Below, piece after piece: positions 55,306 to 63,929 of a stretch of 64,000 nt of DNA. The notes under the pieces were generated by a model that was not told the DNA's origin, ran no database searches, and saw only the letters and a program-made list of their open reading frames with translations. The first letter of the stretch is position 1; each line of letters begins with the position of its first letter. This DNA is from an uncultured Lachnospiraceae bacterium (GTDB taxonomy: Bacteria > Bacillota > Clostridia > Lachnospirales > Lachnospiraceae), in the NCBI GenBank assembly GCA_910580005.1, contig CAJTXH010000002.1:24189-88188 (forward strand), read 5' to 3'. Both the position numbers and the translations under genes were made by a program.

Positions 55306-56661
55306 TTAACAATATCTTATAAATATAACAAGCATTGATATTGTTATTACTATAATAGTCGCAGGTGCGGCTGATTTACAGTATTTACCCCAGCCAATAA
55401 TGTAACCATTTTTAGCTGCTACAGATGTTCCAACTACGTTAGCAGAAGCACCAATTGGTGTAGCGCTTCCTCCTATATCTGTCCCCATAGATAATGCCCA
55501 TGCAAGTGTTTCAATATTAACTCCTGTTGTTGCTGAAAGGCTTTTTATAATAGGTATCATTGTAGCAGCAAATGGAATATTGTCAACGAATGCACTTGCT
55601 ATTGCAGAAATCCATATAATAATTGCTACCATAAGTTTTAAATTACCGCCGCTGATATCACCTATAAAGTTAGCAACTATCTTAAGTATTCCTGTTTCTT
55701 CAAGCCCGCCAACAACTGCAAATAAGCCTATAAAGAACAGGAGAGTTTTATAGTCAACTTTTTTTAATAATCCAAATGCGCCTGTGCCAGCGGCAACAAG
55801 GGTGACAATAGCTACAGTTGTGCCAATAAATGCAACTGTAAGCCCAGTCTGTGCATGTGTTACAAGTAGTACAACAGCACATCCAAATATAATGCTGCTT
55901 ATTATAAAATCTCTTTTATTAGTAATAGCATCTTTTGGATCTGGTATTGCTGATAAATCAATATCTTTTGATGAGTCAGCAGCCATTGTCCTTCCAAATA
56001 CAAAATAGAAGTAAATAATTACAAAAACAAGGCTTATTGCTGCAATAATGCCAGTGTTAGTTAAAAAGTCAGAAAAAGAGAGTTCAAGGGATGTCCCTAT
56101 AATGATATTTGGCGGGTCTCCGCACATTGTAGCAGAGCCTCCAAGGTTTGCACAGAAAATTTCTGATAAAATCATTGGAACGGGGTTAAATTTTAATAAT
56201 TTAGCGAGCTCTATTGTAACTGCTGCAAGGAATAAAATAACAGTAATGCTGTCTATAAACATTGCGAGTATAGAAGACATAAACATAAATGTAATAAATA
56301 AAGGTACAGGCTTATAATTTACCATTTTTGCAAGCTTCATACACAGCCAGCGGAAAAAACCAGCCTTTGCCATTCCTTCTACCATTACCATCATTCCAAA
56401 TATAAATATAATTGTTGCCCAGTTAATTCCAGATGATTCTTCACTACTTGTGCCTGAAACATACCAGAAAGATTTAGTAATTATACTATGTAGGTTTAAA
56501 GTTTTAAAAATTGCTGAGGTGCTATGCATTGAAAGTCCAAATACCAGCAGGATGGTTAATAAACCACATCCTAATGTTACAATATGCCTTTCTATTTTTT
56601 CTGATACAATTAATAGAAACATTGCAACGAAAATAACTACTGCCAAGATTTGTGCTATCAT
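55306..56661 (-). CDS. ArsB/NhaD-family ion transporter
   Basis: A 451-residue membrane protein with about eleven helices, of the ion transporter superfamily (ArsB/NhaD/CitM). FMSSILAMFIDSITVILFL, CANLGGSATMCGDPPNIIIG and GTDIGGSATPIGASANVVG are the conserved paired re-entrant motifs. The substrate may be Na+/H+, an oxyanion or a carboxylate; sequence alone does not decide. It is driven by a perfect consensus promoter and followed by the cytidylate-kinase-like gene. Confidence 0.9.
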   Translation of the reverse strand: MIAQILAVVIFVAMFLLIVSEKIERHIVTLGCGLLTILLVFGLSMHSTSAIFKTLNLHSIITKSFWYVSGTSSEESSGINWATIIFIFGMMVMVEGMAKAGFFRWLCMKLAKMVNYKPVPLFITFMFMSSILAMFIDSITVILFLAAVTIELAKLLKFNPVPMILSEIFCANLGGSATMCGDPPNIIIGTSLELSFSDFLTNTGIIAAISLVFVIIYFYFVFGRTMAADSSKDIDLSAIPDPKDAITNKRDFIISSIIFGCAVVLLVTHAQTGLTVAFIGTTVAIVTLVAAGTGAFGLLKKVDYKTLLFFIGLFAVVGGLEETGILKIVANFIGDISGGNLKLMVAIIIWISAIASAFVDNIPFAATMIPIIKSLSATTGVNIETLAWALSMGTDIGGSATPIGASANVVGTSVAAKNGYIIGWGKYCKSAAPATIIVITISMLVIFIRYC

Positions 56662-56723
56662 GTTCCCTATCCCCTTTCATTTTTTTGTTATAGTGGATTT
56701 CATTTTTTATCTTGCCAACGCAA

Positions 56724-56752
56724 ATTATAATACTCTTAAAATTTATTGTCAA
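56724..56752 (-). promoter_or_regulatory. Perfect consensus promoter of the NhaD/ArsB-type gene
   Basis: On the minus strand: TTGACA, 17 bases, TATAAT. It lies in the 326-base divergent gap 56662-56987, which otherwise holds only the rsmA promoter. Confidence 0.88.
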
Positions 56753-56860
56753 TAATTTTATGATTTTAAATAACAATTTAATAGGAAGAAACTATTCCGT
56801 CTTAATTGGATAGGTCTTATTCATTCATTTGTTTGTCCTGAATGATATAGATAGCTATAT

Positions 56861-56888
56861 TTGACTTTGCACTGGAAAGTGTTATACT
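56861..56888 (+). promoter_or_regulatory. Candidate promoter for rsmA
   Basis: TTGACT, 16 bases, TATACT, 99 bases before the start. Confidence 0.6.
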
Positions 56889-56987
56889 GTTATGTAAAGA
56901 TTACAGTTGTAACATAAAAACAGCCATATTATAGTTCTGGCTGGCAGGCGTTATGGCAGCCAGTGCAGAATCAAGCAAGGAGGAAGC

Positions 56988-57857
56988 ATGGCATCACTTG
57001 GAATACCACAGAATACTATAGAAATTTTAAAAAAATATAATATTAAATTCCAGAAACGGTTTGGACAGAATTTTCTAATAGATACACATGTTTTGGATAA
57101 AATAATAGATGCTGCTGGAGTTTCAAGTAATGATTTTGTATTAGAAATTGGGCCTGGTATAGGGACTCTTACACAATATCTTTGTGAAAATGCAAGGGAA
57201 GTAATGGCTGTTGAAATTGACAGCAGCCTTATACCAGTTCTTTCAGAAACCCTTTCAGGGTATAATAATGTTACAGTGGTTAATGAGGACATATTAAAAA
57301 TAGATATTAAAAAAATTGCAGAGGAAAGAAATGGAGGCAAAGCTATTAAAGTAGTTGCTAATCTTCCGTATTATATAACAACACCTGTTATTATGGGGCT
57401 GTTAGAAAGCCATGTACCGCTTGAAAATATTACGGTCATGGTGCAGAGAGAGGTTGCACAGAGAATGCAGGCACAGCCTGGTACTAAGGATTATGGGGCA
57501 TTGTCGCTGGCGGTGCAGTATTATTCTGATGCGGAGATTGTTGCCAATGTACCAGCAAACTGTTTTATACCACGTCCAGGCGTAGGTTCTGCGGTTATCA
57601 GGCTGCGTTGCCATAGCAAACCATGTGTTAATGCAGATGATGAAAATTTTATGTTTAGAATTATACGTGCATCATTTAACCAGCGGAGAAAAACATTGCA
57701 AAACGGGCTGGCAAATGACAGCAGCCTTGGTGTTAATAAAGAACAGGCTGCAGATGCTTTAAAGCAGATGGGCCTTAAAGAAACAGTAAGGGGTGAAACG
57801 TTGTCGCTTGGACAGTTTGCAGAATTTAGCAATATACTTGGAAGCATAAAATTATAG
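56988..57857 (+). CDS. rsmA: 16S rRNA dimethyladenosine transferase RsmA/KsgA
   Basis: A 289-residue methyltransferase that dimethylates A1518 and A1519 of 16S rRNA during 30S maturation. QNFLID, EIGPGIGTLTQYL (SAM site) and VVANLPYYITTP (catalytic NLPY) are intact; the C-terminal domain ends with FNQRRKTLQNGL. AAGGAGGA precedes the ATG. It is followed by a hairpin repeat and the aminopeptidase gene. Confidence 0.97.
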   Translation: MASLGIPQNTIEILKKYNIKFQKRFGQNFLIDTHVLDKIIDAAGVSSNDFVLEIGPGIGTLTQYLCENAREVMAVEIDSSLIPVLSETLSGYNNVTVVNEDILKIDIKKIAEERNGGKAIKVVANLPYYITTPVIMGLLESHVPLENITVMVQREVAQRMQAQPGTKDYGALSLAVQYYSDAEIVANVPANCFIPRPGVGSAVIRLRCHSKPCVNADDENFMFRIIRASFNQRRKTLQNGLANDSSLGVNKEQAADALKQMGLKETVRGETLSLGQFAEFSNILGSIKL

Positions 57858-57880
57858 ACAGCATATATAGAAAATATATG

Positions 57881-57913
57881 GTTATTATGAACAGCATAGC
57901 CATGAATAGTAAC
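57881..57913 (+). repeat. Second copy of the hairpin repeat seen before glgP
   Basis: GTTATTAT-ga-ACAGC (57881-57895) and ga-ATAGTAAC (57904-57913) match the 33-base element at 47974-48006 at all but a few positions. The outer stem is conserved with one wobble and extends with ATATAT on both sides; the inner stem is damaged here. Confidence 0.6.
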
Positions 57914-57953
57914 AATATATGTTTATAGTGAAATATAAGAGGAGGGGCAGTTA

Positions 57954-59750
57954 TTGGACGTAGCACAAAGAATTGATGCACTCCGTATGCGTATGAAGGA
58001 AAATGGAGTTAGCATGTATTATATACCATCAAATGATTTCCATAATTCAGAGTATACAGGGGGTTACTTTAAATGCAGGGAATTTATATCAGGTTTTGAT
58101 GGTTCGGCAGGTACTGTCATTGTAACAATGGAAGAGGCAGGGCTGTGGACTGATGGAAGGTATTTTATACAGGCAGAAGAACAGCTAAAAGGAAGTGGAA
58201 TAAAGCTTTATAAAGCAGGGACAGAAGGTACAATTAAGATAAGGGATTATATTATAGAAAACCTTCCTGCAGGTGCTGTACTTGGTTTTGACGGAAGAAC
58301 TGTGCCAGCAGCATGGGTAGAAAATATTCTGTCAAGTTTTGAGGTAACAGGTGCAAAGATTAACAGCAGCCTTGACCTTATAGGGGAAATATGGGAAGAA
58401 AGGCCACACATAAACCAAAAGCCTGCAATGCTTCTGGATATATGTTATGCTGGTGAAAAAAGGGAAGATAAAATTGCCAGGATAAGGGATTATATGCATA
58501 AACATGGCGCAGACTGCCATATTGTTACTACTCTTGATGATATAGCATGGATTTTGAATATAAGAGGAAATGATATCCATTGTAATCCTGTAGTTTTGTC
58601 ATATCTTGTAATTGGAATGAAGGATATTATACTTTTTGCAGGTAAAGATGCACTGGGATGGAAAGCGGAAAATGTGCTTGCAGGTGCAGGAGTTTCTATA
58701 AAAGATTACAATGATATATATAATTATGTGGAAAGCTTCAGGTCTGGCAGCAAGATTATGCTTGATAAAAGCACTGTAAACTATTCTATAGTAAGCAACA
58801 TTCCAGCAGGGGCAAAGATACTTGACCTTGTTAATCCTTCAGTATTATGGAAGGCGGTAAAAAATAATATAGAAACTGCTAATATAAGGGAAGCCCATAT
58901 AAAAGATGGTGTTGCTGTTACAAAGTTTATATACTGGATAAAAAAGAATATGGGCAGAATTCCCATGTCAGAATTAAGTGTAGCGGAGAAGCTGGAAGAT
59001 ATAAGGAGCAAAAGCGAAAACTATGCAGGCCCAAGTTTTGATACTATAGCCGGTTTTGGAAGCCATGGGGCTATAGTGCACTATTCTGCAACCCCTGCAA
59101 CAGATGTACCTGTAGAACCGGATAATCTCTTGCTGGTAGATACAGGTGGTCATTATCTTGAAGGGACAACAGATATAACAAGGACTCTCCTTATTGGAAA
59201 CAAGGCAACAGAAGAGCAGAAGAAGTATTATACGGCTGTACTGCGTGGCAATTTAAATTTATGTGATGCGCATTTCCTTTATGGATGTACAGGTGTGTCA
59301 CTTGATTATATTGCAAGGAAACCGTTATGGGATATGGGATGTAATTACAACCATGGGACAGGGCATGGTGTGGGATATCTCTTAAGTGTACACGAGCCTC
59401 CTAATGCTTTCAGGTACAATGTACTTCCATATCCTGGCGAAAATGCTGTGCTTGAAGAAGGAATGGTTACTTCAGATGAACCAGGAATATATATCGGAGG
59501 CAAGTTTGGAATACGCCTTGAGAACCTTATATTATGTGTAAAGCGTGAGAAAACGGAGTATGGCCAGTTTATGGGGTTTGAACCACTTACATTGGTTCCA
59601 TTTGACAGGGATTTAATAAATGTGGATTTAATGGATGCTAAAGAAAAGGAACTTTTAAATAATTACCATAAGAAAGTTTATGAAAATATTTCACCATATC
59701 TTGATATTGAAGAAACAGAGTGGTTAGAAATGGTATGTGCACCATTATAG
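57954..59750 (+). CDS. Xaa-Pro aminopeptidase, M24B family
   Basis: A 598-residue aminopeptidase P-type enzyme removing N-terminal residues before proline. Two creatinase-like N-terminal domains are followed by the pita-bread catalytic domain with metal ligands in LLVDTGGHYLEGTTDITRT (two Asp), GTGHGVGYLLSVHE (His), SDEPGIY and GIRLENL (Glu). The length matches the long PepP class. TTG 57954 follows GAGGAGGGG. There is no signal peptide. It ends in an overlapping hairpin. Confidence 0.94.
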   Translation: MDVAQRIDALRMRMKENGVSMYYIPSNDFHNSEYTGGYFKCREFISGFDGSAGTVIVTMEEAGLWTDGRYFIQAEEQLKGSGIKLYKAGTEGTIKIRDYIIENLPAGAVLGFDGRTVPAAWVENILSSFEVTGAKINSSLDLIGEIWEERPHINQKPAMLLDICYAGEKREDKIARIRDYMHKHGADCHIVTTLDDIAWILNIRGNDIHCNPVVLSYLVIGMKDIILFAGKDALGWKAENVLAGAGVSIKDYNDIYNYVESFRSGSKIMLDKSTVNYSIVSNIPAGAKILDLVNPSVLWKAVKNNIETANIREAHIKDGVAVTKFIYWIKKNMGRIPMSELSVAEKLEDIRSKSENYAGPSFDTIAGFGSHGAIVHYSATPATDVPVEPDNLLLVDTGGHYLEGTTDITRTLLIGNKATEEQKKYYTAVLRGNLNLCDAHFLYGCTGVSLDYIARKPLWDMGCNYNHGTGHGVGYLLSVHEPPNAFRYNVLPYPGENAVLEEGMVTSDEPGIYIGGKFGIRLENLILCVKREKTEYGQFMGFEPLTLVPFDRDLINVDLMDAKEKELLNNYHKKVYENISPYLDIEETEWLEMVCAPL

Positions 59751-59764
59751 GGTGCATATGCCAT
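59730..59764 (+). terminator. Hairpin overlapping the end of the aminopeptidase gene
   Basis: ATGGTATGTGCACC (59730-59743) pairs with GGTGCATATGCCAT (59751-59764) with two wobbles. The stop codon lies in the loop side. Only a short T run follows. Confidence 0.5.
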
Positions 59765-59956
59765 TTAAACTCCGCCAGGCAGGCCTTTATTATTACCTTC
59801 ATTTCTTGTAATTTCCTCTAAAATATCCATAGTTATTTTATTTCCAGCCTTATTCATTCCTGCAATTAACTCTTTTTATCATACTTTCCATTACTTTTAC
59901 TGTTCCTTTCCATATTTTTTCCTTCGGAAAACCATTCACCATTCCTATTATTCCAG

Positions 59957-60943
59957 CTATGCCAACACAAACAAGATATAAAAACTTAACCTTAGTATAA
60001 TTATAAAAACCATCATTAAAAATTCCATGCAATACATAAGATTATTGGCTTTATGTATATCGTGGGGTTCTATGCCACGTATGGCATCGCCTATAGAGGG
60101 CTTTTTAACAAGTTTGCCAAAATAATAAGCATCACCAAGAAGTTCTATGCAAAGGGCACCAGCACACGCTGCCTCTGTCTGTCCTGAATTGGGGCTTGTA
60201 CTTTTATACCTGTCACGTATAAAAATCTTCCATGCATTTTTGGCATTATATCCAAGTATAAAGGCTGATATAACCATTAAGAAAGCTGATATCCTTGCAG
60301 GAATAAAATTTACAATATCATCAAATTTTGCTGCTGCCCTGCCAAAATCAATATATTTTTCATTTTTATAACCTGCCATGCTGTCCATGGTATTAATGCC
60401 TTTATATAAAAAACCTGCTGCCGCACCGCCAAAAAGCATATAAAATAACGGTGCAATTACACCATCAGATGAATTTTCCGCAACTGTTTCAACAGCAGCT
60501 TTTGTAATCCCTTCTGCATCAAGGTTTGCAGTGTCCCTTCCTACAATCATGGAAACATTAAACCTTGCCTGTTCAATATTATTTGCTTCTAGTGCAGTTT
60601 CAACCTTTGTGCTTTCTGTTTTAAGTGATTTGGCGGCAAGTATTTGACAGCACATAATGCTTTCAATAACAATCCCTGCCAGTATATGCAGCCTGTATGC
60701 CAGATATAGTATACATAACGGTATAATTATACATGCAAATGATACTATAAGTACCATAATTAAGCCATTTCTTCTTTTTGCCATCATGCTGCTGTTATTA
60801 TTAAGCAGCATGTCTGTGCAAAAGGTTACCAGCTTTCCTATTGCAACTACTGGATGGGGTATAGAATAAGGGTCTCCAATAATTAAATCAATTATATACC
60901 CGGCAACAATGCTTATTAGTCCTGTAATGCATATAAATTCCAT
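59957..60943 (-). CDS. cbiB: Adenosylcobinamide-phosphate synthase
   Basis: A 328-residue membrane enzyme that attaches aminopropanol phosphate to adenosylcobyric acid late in cobalamin synthesis. DLIIGDPYSIPHPVVAIG at the N-terminus, ETVAENSSDGVIAPLFY and TSPNSGQTEAACAGAL are the family signatures. ATG 60943 follows AAGAGAGGG; the longer frame has no site. It is the last gene of the cobS-cobU-cobC-cbiB run, 19 bases after cobC. Confidence 0.95.
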   Translation of the reverse strand: MEFICITGLISIVAGYIIDLIIGDPYSIPHPVVAIGKLVTFCTDMLLNNNSSMMAKRRNGLIMVLIVSFACIIIPLCILYLAYRLHILAGIVIESIMCCQILAAKSLKTESTKVETALEANNIEQARFNVSMIVGRDTANLDAEGITKAAVETVAENSSDGVIAPLFYMLFGGAAAGFLYKGINTMDSMAGYKNEKYIDFGRAAAKFDDIVNFIPARISAFLMVISAFILGYNAKNAWKIFIRDRYKSTSPNSGQTEAACAGALCIELLGDAYYFGKLVKKPSIGDAIRGIEPHDIHKANNLMYCMEFLMMVFIIILRLSFYILFVLA

Positions 60944-60962
60944 AAAAAGCCCTCTCTTAATT

Positions 60963-61598
60963 TCAGAATTTTTTAAATGAATTAAATATAAAGCCATTGC
61001 CTGTGTTTTCTGGATAACAGATATCTATATTGCATATATAGCCATGCCCGTTGCTGCATTGGTAATTAAAATAGCTTCCTTTTCCTCCGCCTGCATATGC
61101 TTCCATTATAGACAGTATAGTTCCTCCATGAACTATAAATGAAGCAGTGGAGTTTTCATATAATAACTTATCTTTTATAAGCCTGTGGCATATTATTAAT
61201 GCTTCTTGAAACCCTGCGGTACATCTTTTGGAAAATACTTCCCTGTCTTCCCCATCTGGAAACCCTATTGTGCCTCCGCTGTCAATCCATTCCTGGTATC
61301 TGGTATCCCCATTAAGTTCAAGATAATTTTTGCCCTCAAACCTTCCAAAATTTATTTCTTTAAACTTGTCAATTATATACAGGCTTTTACTTAAATATGG
61401 ATAAATTATTTCTGCTGTCTGTATGCATCTTTTCATTGGGCTTGCAAAACCAATATCTGCTACTGGATAAATATTTTTATATAAATTGCCTTCAAGCCTG
61501 TTAATGCCCTCCTGGCACAATTCCTCATCAGTAGAGCCAATATAGCGTGACTGTATGTTACCTTTTGTTTTTCCATGCCTTATAAAAACAAGCTTCAT
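60963..61598 (-). CDS. cobC: Histidine phosphatase, alpha-ribazole phosphatase-like
   Basis: A 211-residue phosphoglycerate-mutase-fold phosphatase. VFIRHGKTKGN (catalytic His), FASPMKRCIQTAE, NFGRFEGK and FIVHGGTI are the active-site blocks. Position within the cobalamin genes supports the alpha-ribazole-5'-phosphate phosphatase role. The ATG at 61598 overlaps the cobU stop as TAATG, so I prefer it to the upstream ATG that would add 9 residues. Confidence 0.88.
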   Translation of the reverse strand: MKLVFIRHGKTKGNIQSRYIGSTDEELCQEGINRLEGNLYKNIYPVADIGFASPMKRCIQTAEIIYPYLSKSLYIIDKFKEINFGRFEGKNYLELNGDTRYQEWIDSGGTIGFPDGEDREVFSKRCTAGFQEALIICHRLIKDKLLYENSTASFIVHGGTILSIMEAYAGGGKGSYFNYQCSNGHGYICNIDICYPENTGNGFIFNSFKKF

Positions 61599-61981
61599 TA
61601 TTTTATAACCTGTCCAATTCCGCATATTATCCTTTCAACATGCTTTGCATTTCCAGCTAGCCTGCACATAACCCTTCCGTGAAGTTCACGCCATTCCCTT
61701 TCTTTTCTGTCTAAAGGTACTATACCACATTCTATCTGGTCAGTTATTATAATTATACCCTCCCTTTCGCTGATAAGCATATCTGCAAAATTATTAATTA
61801 CCTCTGGCCTGTCTGCATAATTTCTTATAAATTCATGAAAATGGTTAATAATTTTATATCTGCTTATATCTGTTAAAGGATTAACTGCATCACCTTCCAG
61901 TACAATTTCTTTGTTATATCCTTTTTTTCCAAGTACATATTCCAGTTTGCCCTGGAAAGCCCCTCCTGTATAAACTTCCAC
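61598..61981 (-). CDS. cobU: Compact adenosylcobinamide kinase/guanylyltransferase CobU
   Basis: A 127-residue CobU homologue, against about 170-180 in the usual family. It phosphorylates adenosylcobinamide and links GMP to it. The N-terminal P-loop appears as TGGAFQGKLEY, with GGA-x-QGK in place of GGARSGKS. The C-terminal IIIITDQIECGIVPLDRKER and ERIICGIGQVIK match the family closely. The start is GTG 61981, six bases after GGAGG; the TTG upstream overlaps that site. It may be partly degraded or a genuine short variant. Confidence 0.82.
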   Translation of the reverse strand: MEVYTGGAFQGKLEYVLGKKGYNKEIVLEGDAVNPLTDISRYKIINHFHEFIRNYADRPEVINNFADMLISEREGIIIITDQIECGIVPLDRKEREWRELHGRVMCRLAGNAKHVERIICGIGQVIK

Positions 61982-62018
61982 TTTATTCCTCCACAAAAAA
62001 TTTATATAACAATACTTA

Positions 62019-62771
62019 TTATTGCATTATTGCACAAATTAATGTCCCTGCCATTTCACAAAGGCATAAAAACCACCCTGCCAGGTCACCTGTTATGCCT
62101 CCGAATTCTTTATAAGATTTATATCTGTAATAAAAAAATACAATAAGCATACCCAGAATTATAATAACAGCCTTAATTCCATAGAAGTAAACCATAACTG
62201 ATGCCATTAATAAAAATTCCATAACAAGAGTGGTACATACTATATTTCTATTTGCAGATTTGGAAAATGAATAAAGCATACCCTCTTTTTTAGCACCCTT
62301 GAACGTTACAACAGAAAAGCCGCTGAAAATCCTTGAGAATACAAATGTACATGCAAATAAAGGGGTTATATTATAATTAATTTCTGGCAGTGTGCCTGCA
62401 TAAACCAGAATGTAAACTGAAAACATAATTACTGCAAATGCACCAATATGTGCATCTTTTAATATCTGTAACTTCTTATCCTGTGGCTGGTATGAATGAA
62501 GTGCATCCATTGTATCCATATACCCGTCAATATGTATGCCGCCAGTTATAAGAATATTTATAATAATTACTGCTGCTGCCTTTGCCATGCTTCCAATTCC
62601 ATATTTATTACAAAGCCAGAGCCAGAACCACTCAGCAGCACCCAGAAACAGTCCGGTAAACGGAAAGAAACATACCGAATATTCCATGTCTTTTTCTTTC
62701 CATTCAAAATAAGGTACTGGAAGTTTTGAATAAGTTCCAAATGCTATAATAAAAGCCTTTAATACTGGCAT
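62019..62771 (-). CDS. cobS: Adenosylcobinamide-GDP ribazoletransferase
   Basis: A 250-residue membrane enzyme with about six helices that joins adenosylcobinamide-GDP and alpha-ribazole. TGGIHIDGYMDTMDAL is the substrate and metal motif and FGGITGDLAGWFL the second conserved motif. AAGGAGTGA precedes the ATG. It is the first of four cobalamin genes on the minus strand; cobT and the corrin-ring genes are not in the window. Confidence 0.95.
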   Translation of the reverse strand: MPVLKAFIIAFGTYSKLPVPYFEWKEKDMEYSVCFFPFTGLFLGAAEWFWLWLCNKYGIGSMAKAAAVIIINILITGGIHIDGYMDTMDALHSYQPQDKKLQILKDAHIGAFAVIMFSVYILVYAGTLPEINYNITPLFACTFVFSRIFSGFSVVTFKGAKKEGMLYSFSKSANRNIVCTTLVMEFLLMASVMVYFYGIKAVIIILGMLIVFFYYRYKSYKEFGGITGDLAGWFLCLCEMAGTLICAIMQ

Positions 62772-62814
62772 TAAGTGGTCACTCCTTGCTATAATGGAAA
62801 AATATTATGCTTTG

Positions 62815-62843
62815 ATTATATCATTTTAATTAATATATTTCCA
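62815..62843 (-). promoter_or_regulatory. Extended -10 promoter for the cobalamin genes
   Basis: On the minus strand TGATATAAT forms an extended -10, with TGGAAA as a weak -35 at normal spacing. The rest of the 372-base gap 62772-63143 shows no cobalamin riboswitch (no B12 box) and nothing else definite. Confidence 0.55.
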
Positions 62844-63143
62844 CTATCAATAAATAATATAATTTCCAGTTATCCTTTGCTGGCATGCAGGCACAGGGGC
62901 TGTAACTTTAGTTTTTAGTAACTATAAGCCCTTATAAATAGGGTGTTTTAGCTATTAAAGCATTAAATAAGCTGCCATTACAGCACTTGTATTTGTTAAA
63001 TTTTATTTGAACTAGCACAATGAGTTAAGTTAATTTATATGGTGAATACCCTCTAAATGAAAATGGAAAAATAGTATTTTACATATAAGGAAATTTGAGG
63101 TAAACTGTATAAATAAAATTAAAATGCAGGAGGTATTACTAAA

Positions 63144-63791
63144 TTGGCTAAACAATCAAACAAAAAGAATAAAAACAAGACAGTGCTGGTGTCAGTTATT
63201 ATAGCTGCTGTTTTAGTTATTGCATGTGTATCTGTTGTTATTTCTAATAATATAAAAGACAGCAGCAAAACAGGTGTGACAGATACAAATAAAAATTATT
63301 TTGCAGATATTAATATTAAAGATTATGGCACGGTTACTGTTGAACTGGATGAAGAGGCAGCACCTATAACAGTTAAAAATTTTGTTTCCCTGGCTAAAGA
63401 AGGGTTTTATGATGGACTAACTTTCCATAGGATAATAAAAGGCTTTATGATGCAGGGAGGTGACCCTGAAGGTACTGGCATGGGCGGTTCAGACAAGACA
63501 ATTATTGGTGAGTTTGCTAATAATGGATATAATAATAAACTGTCACATACAAGAGGTGCAATTTCTATGGCACGGTCAAGTAGTTATAATAGTGCAAGTT
63601 CACAATTTTTTATTGTGCACAAGGATAGTACAAGTTTAGATGGTGAATATGCTGCTTTTGGTTATGTAACAGAAGGGATGGATGTCGTAGACGCTGTATG
63701 CAGTGATGCACAGCCAGTAGATGGCAATGGTTTTATTGCGGCGGAGGCGCAGCCGGTAATTACTTCTATTACTATACGTGATGCCAGTTAA
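63144..63791 (+). CDS. Membrane-anchored cyclophilin-type peptidylprolyl isomerase
   Basis: A 215-residue protein. A very Lys/Asn-rich N-terminus and one membrane helix (about 13-33) precede a cyclophilin domain with FHRIIKGFMMQGGDP, ISMARSS, SASSQFFIVHKD and FGYVTEGMDVVD. It should catalyse prolyl isomerisation of secreted proteins outside the membrane. The active-site Arg (FHRI) and Phe (QFFI) are present. TTG 63144 follows AGGAGG. Confidence 0.93.
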   Translation: MAKQSNKKNKNKTVLVSVIIAAVLVIACVSVVISNNIKDSSKTGVTDTNKNYFADINIKDYGTVTVELDEEAAPITVKNFVSLAKEGFYDGLTFHRIIKGFMMQGGDPEGTGMGGSDKTIIGEFANNGYNNKLSHTRGAISMARSSSYNSASSQFFIVHKDSTSLDGEYAAFGYVTEGMDVVDAVCSDAQPVDGNGFIAAEAQPVITSITIRDAS

Positions 63792-63853
63792 TTATTATAG
63801 TACAAGGGGCGGTTTGTATGTCTTTGCTTTTTGCGTTTAAAAAATATTTTATG

Positions 63854-63882
63854 TAGACTTTTCAAATACTATATCTTATAAT
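63854..63882 (+). promoter_or_regulatory. Promoter for the AtpI-like gene
   Basis: TAGACT, 17 bases, TATAAT, 47 bases before the last start codon in the window. Confidence 0.65.
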
Positions 63883-63929
63883 AATAGATGGCAAGTAATA
63901 CCAGTTTTACCAGCTTTGGAGGCAGCGTT

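Noticed and set aside
59850..60032. 60-codon minus-strand ORF beyond cbiB
   Set aside because: It overlaps the cbiB end in another frame, has no ribosome site and resembles no family I recognise; the gap 59751-59956 otherwise shows nothing definite.
62772..63143. Possible cobalamin riboswitch upstream of cobS
   Set aside because: No B12-box (GCCACTG-like) or the expected multi-stem core on the minus strand; only short AT stems and an extended -10 promoter.
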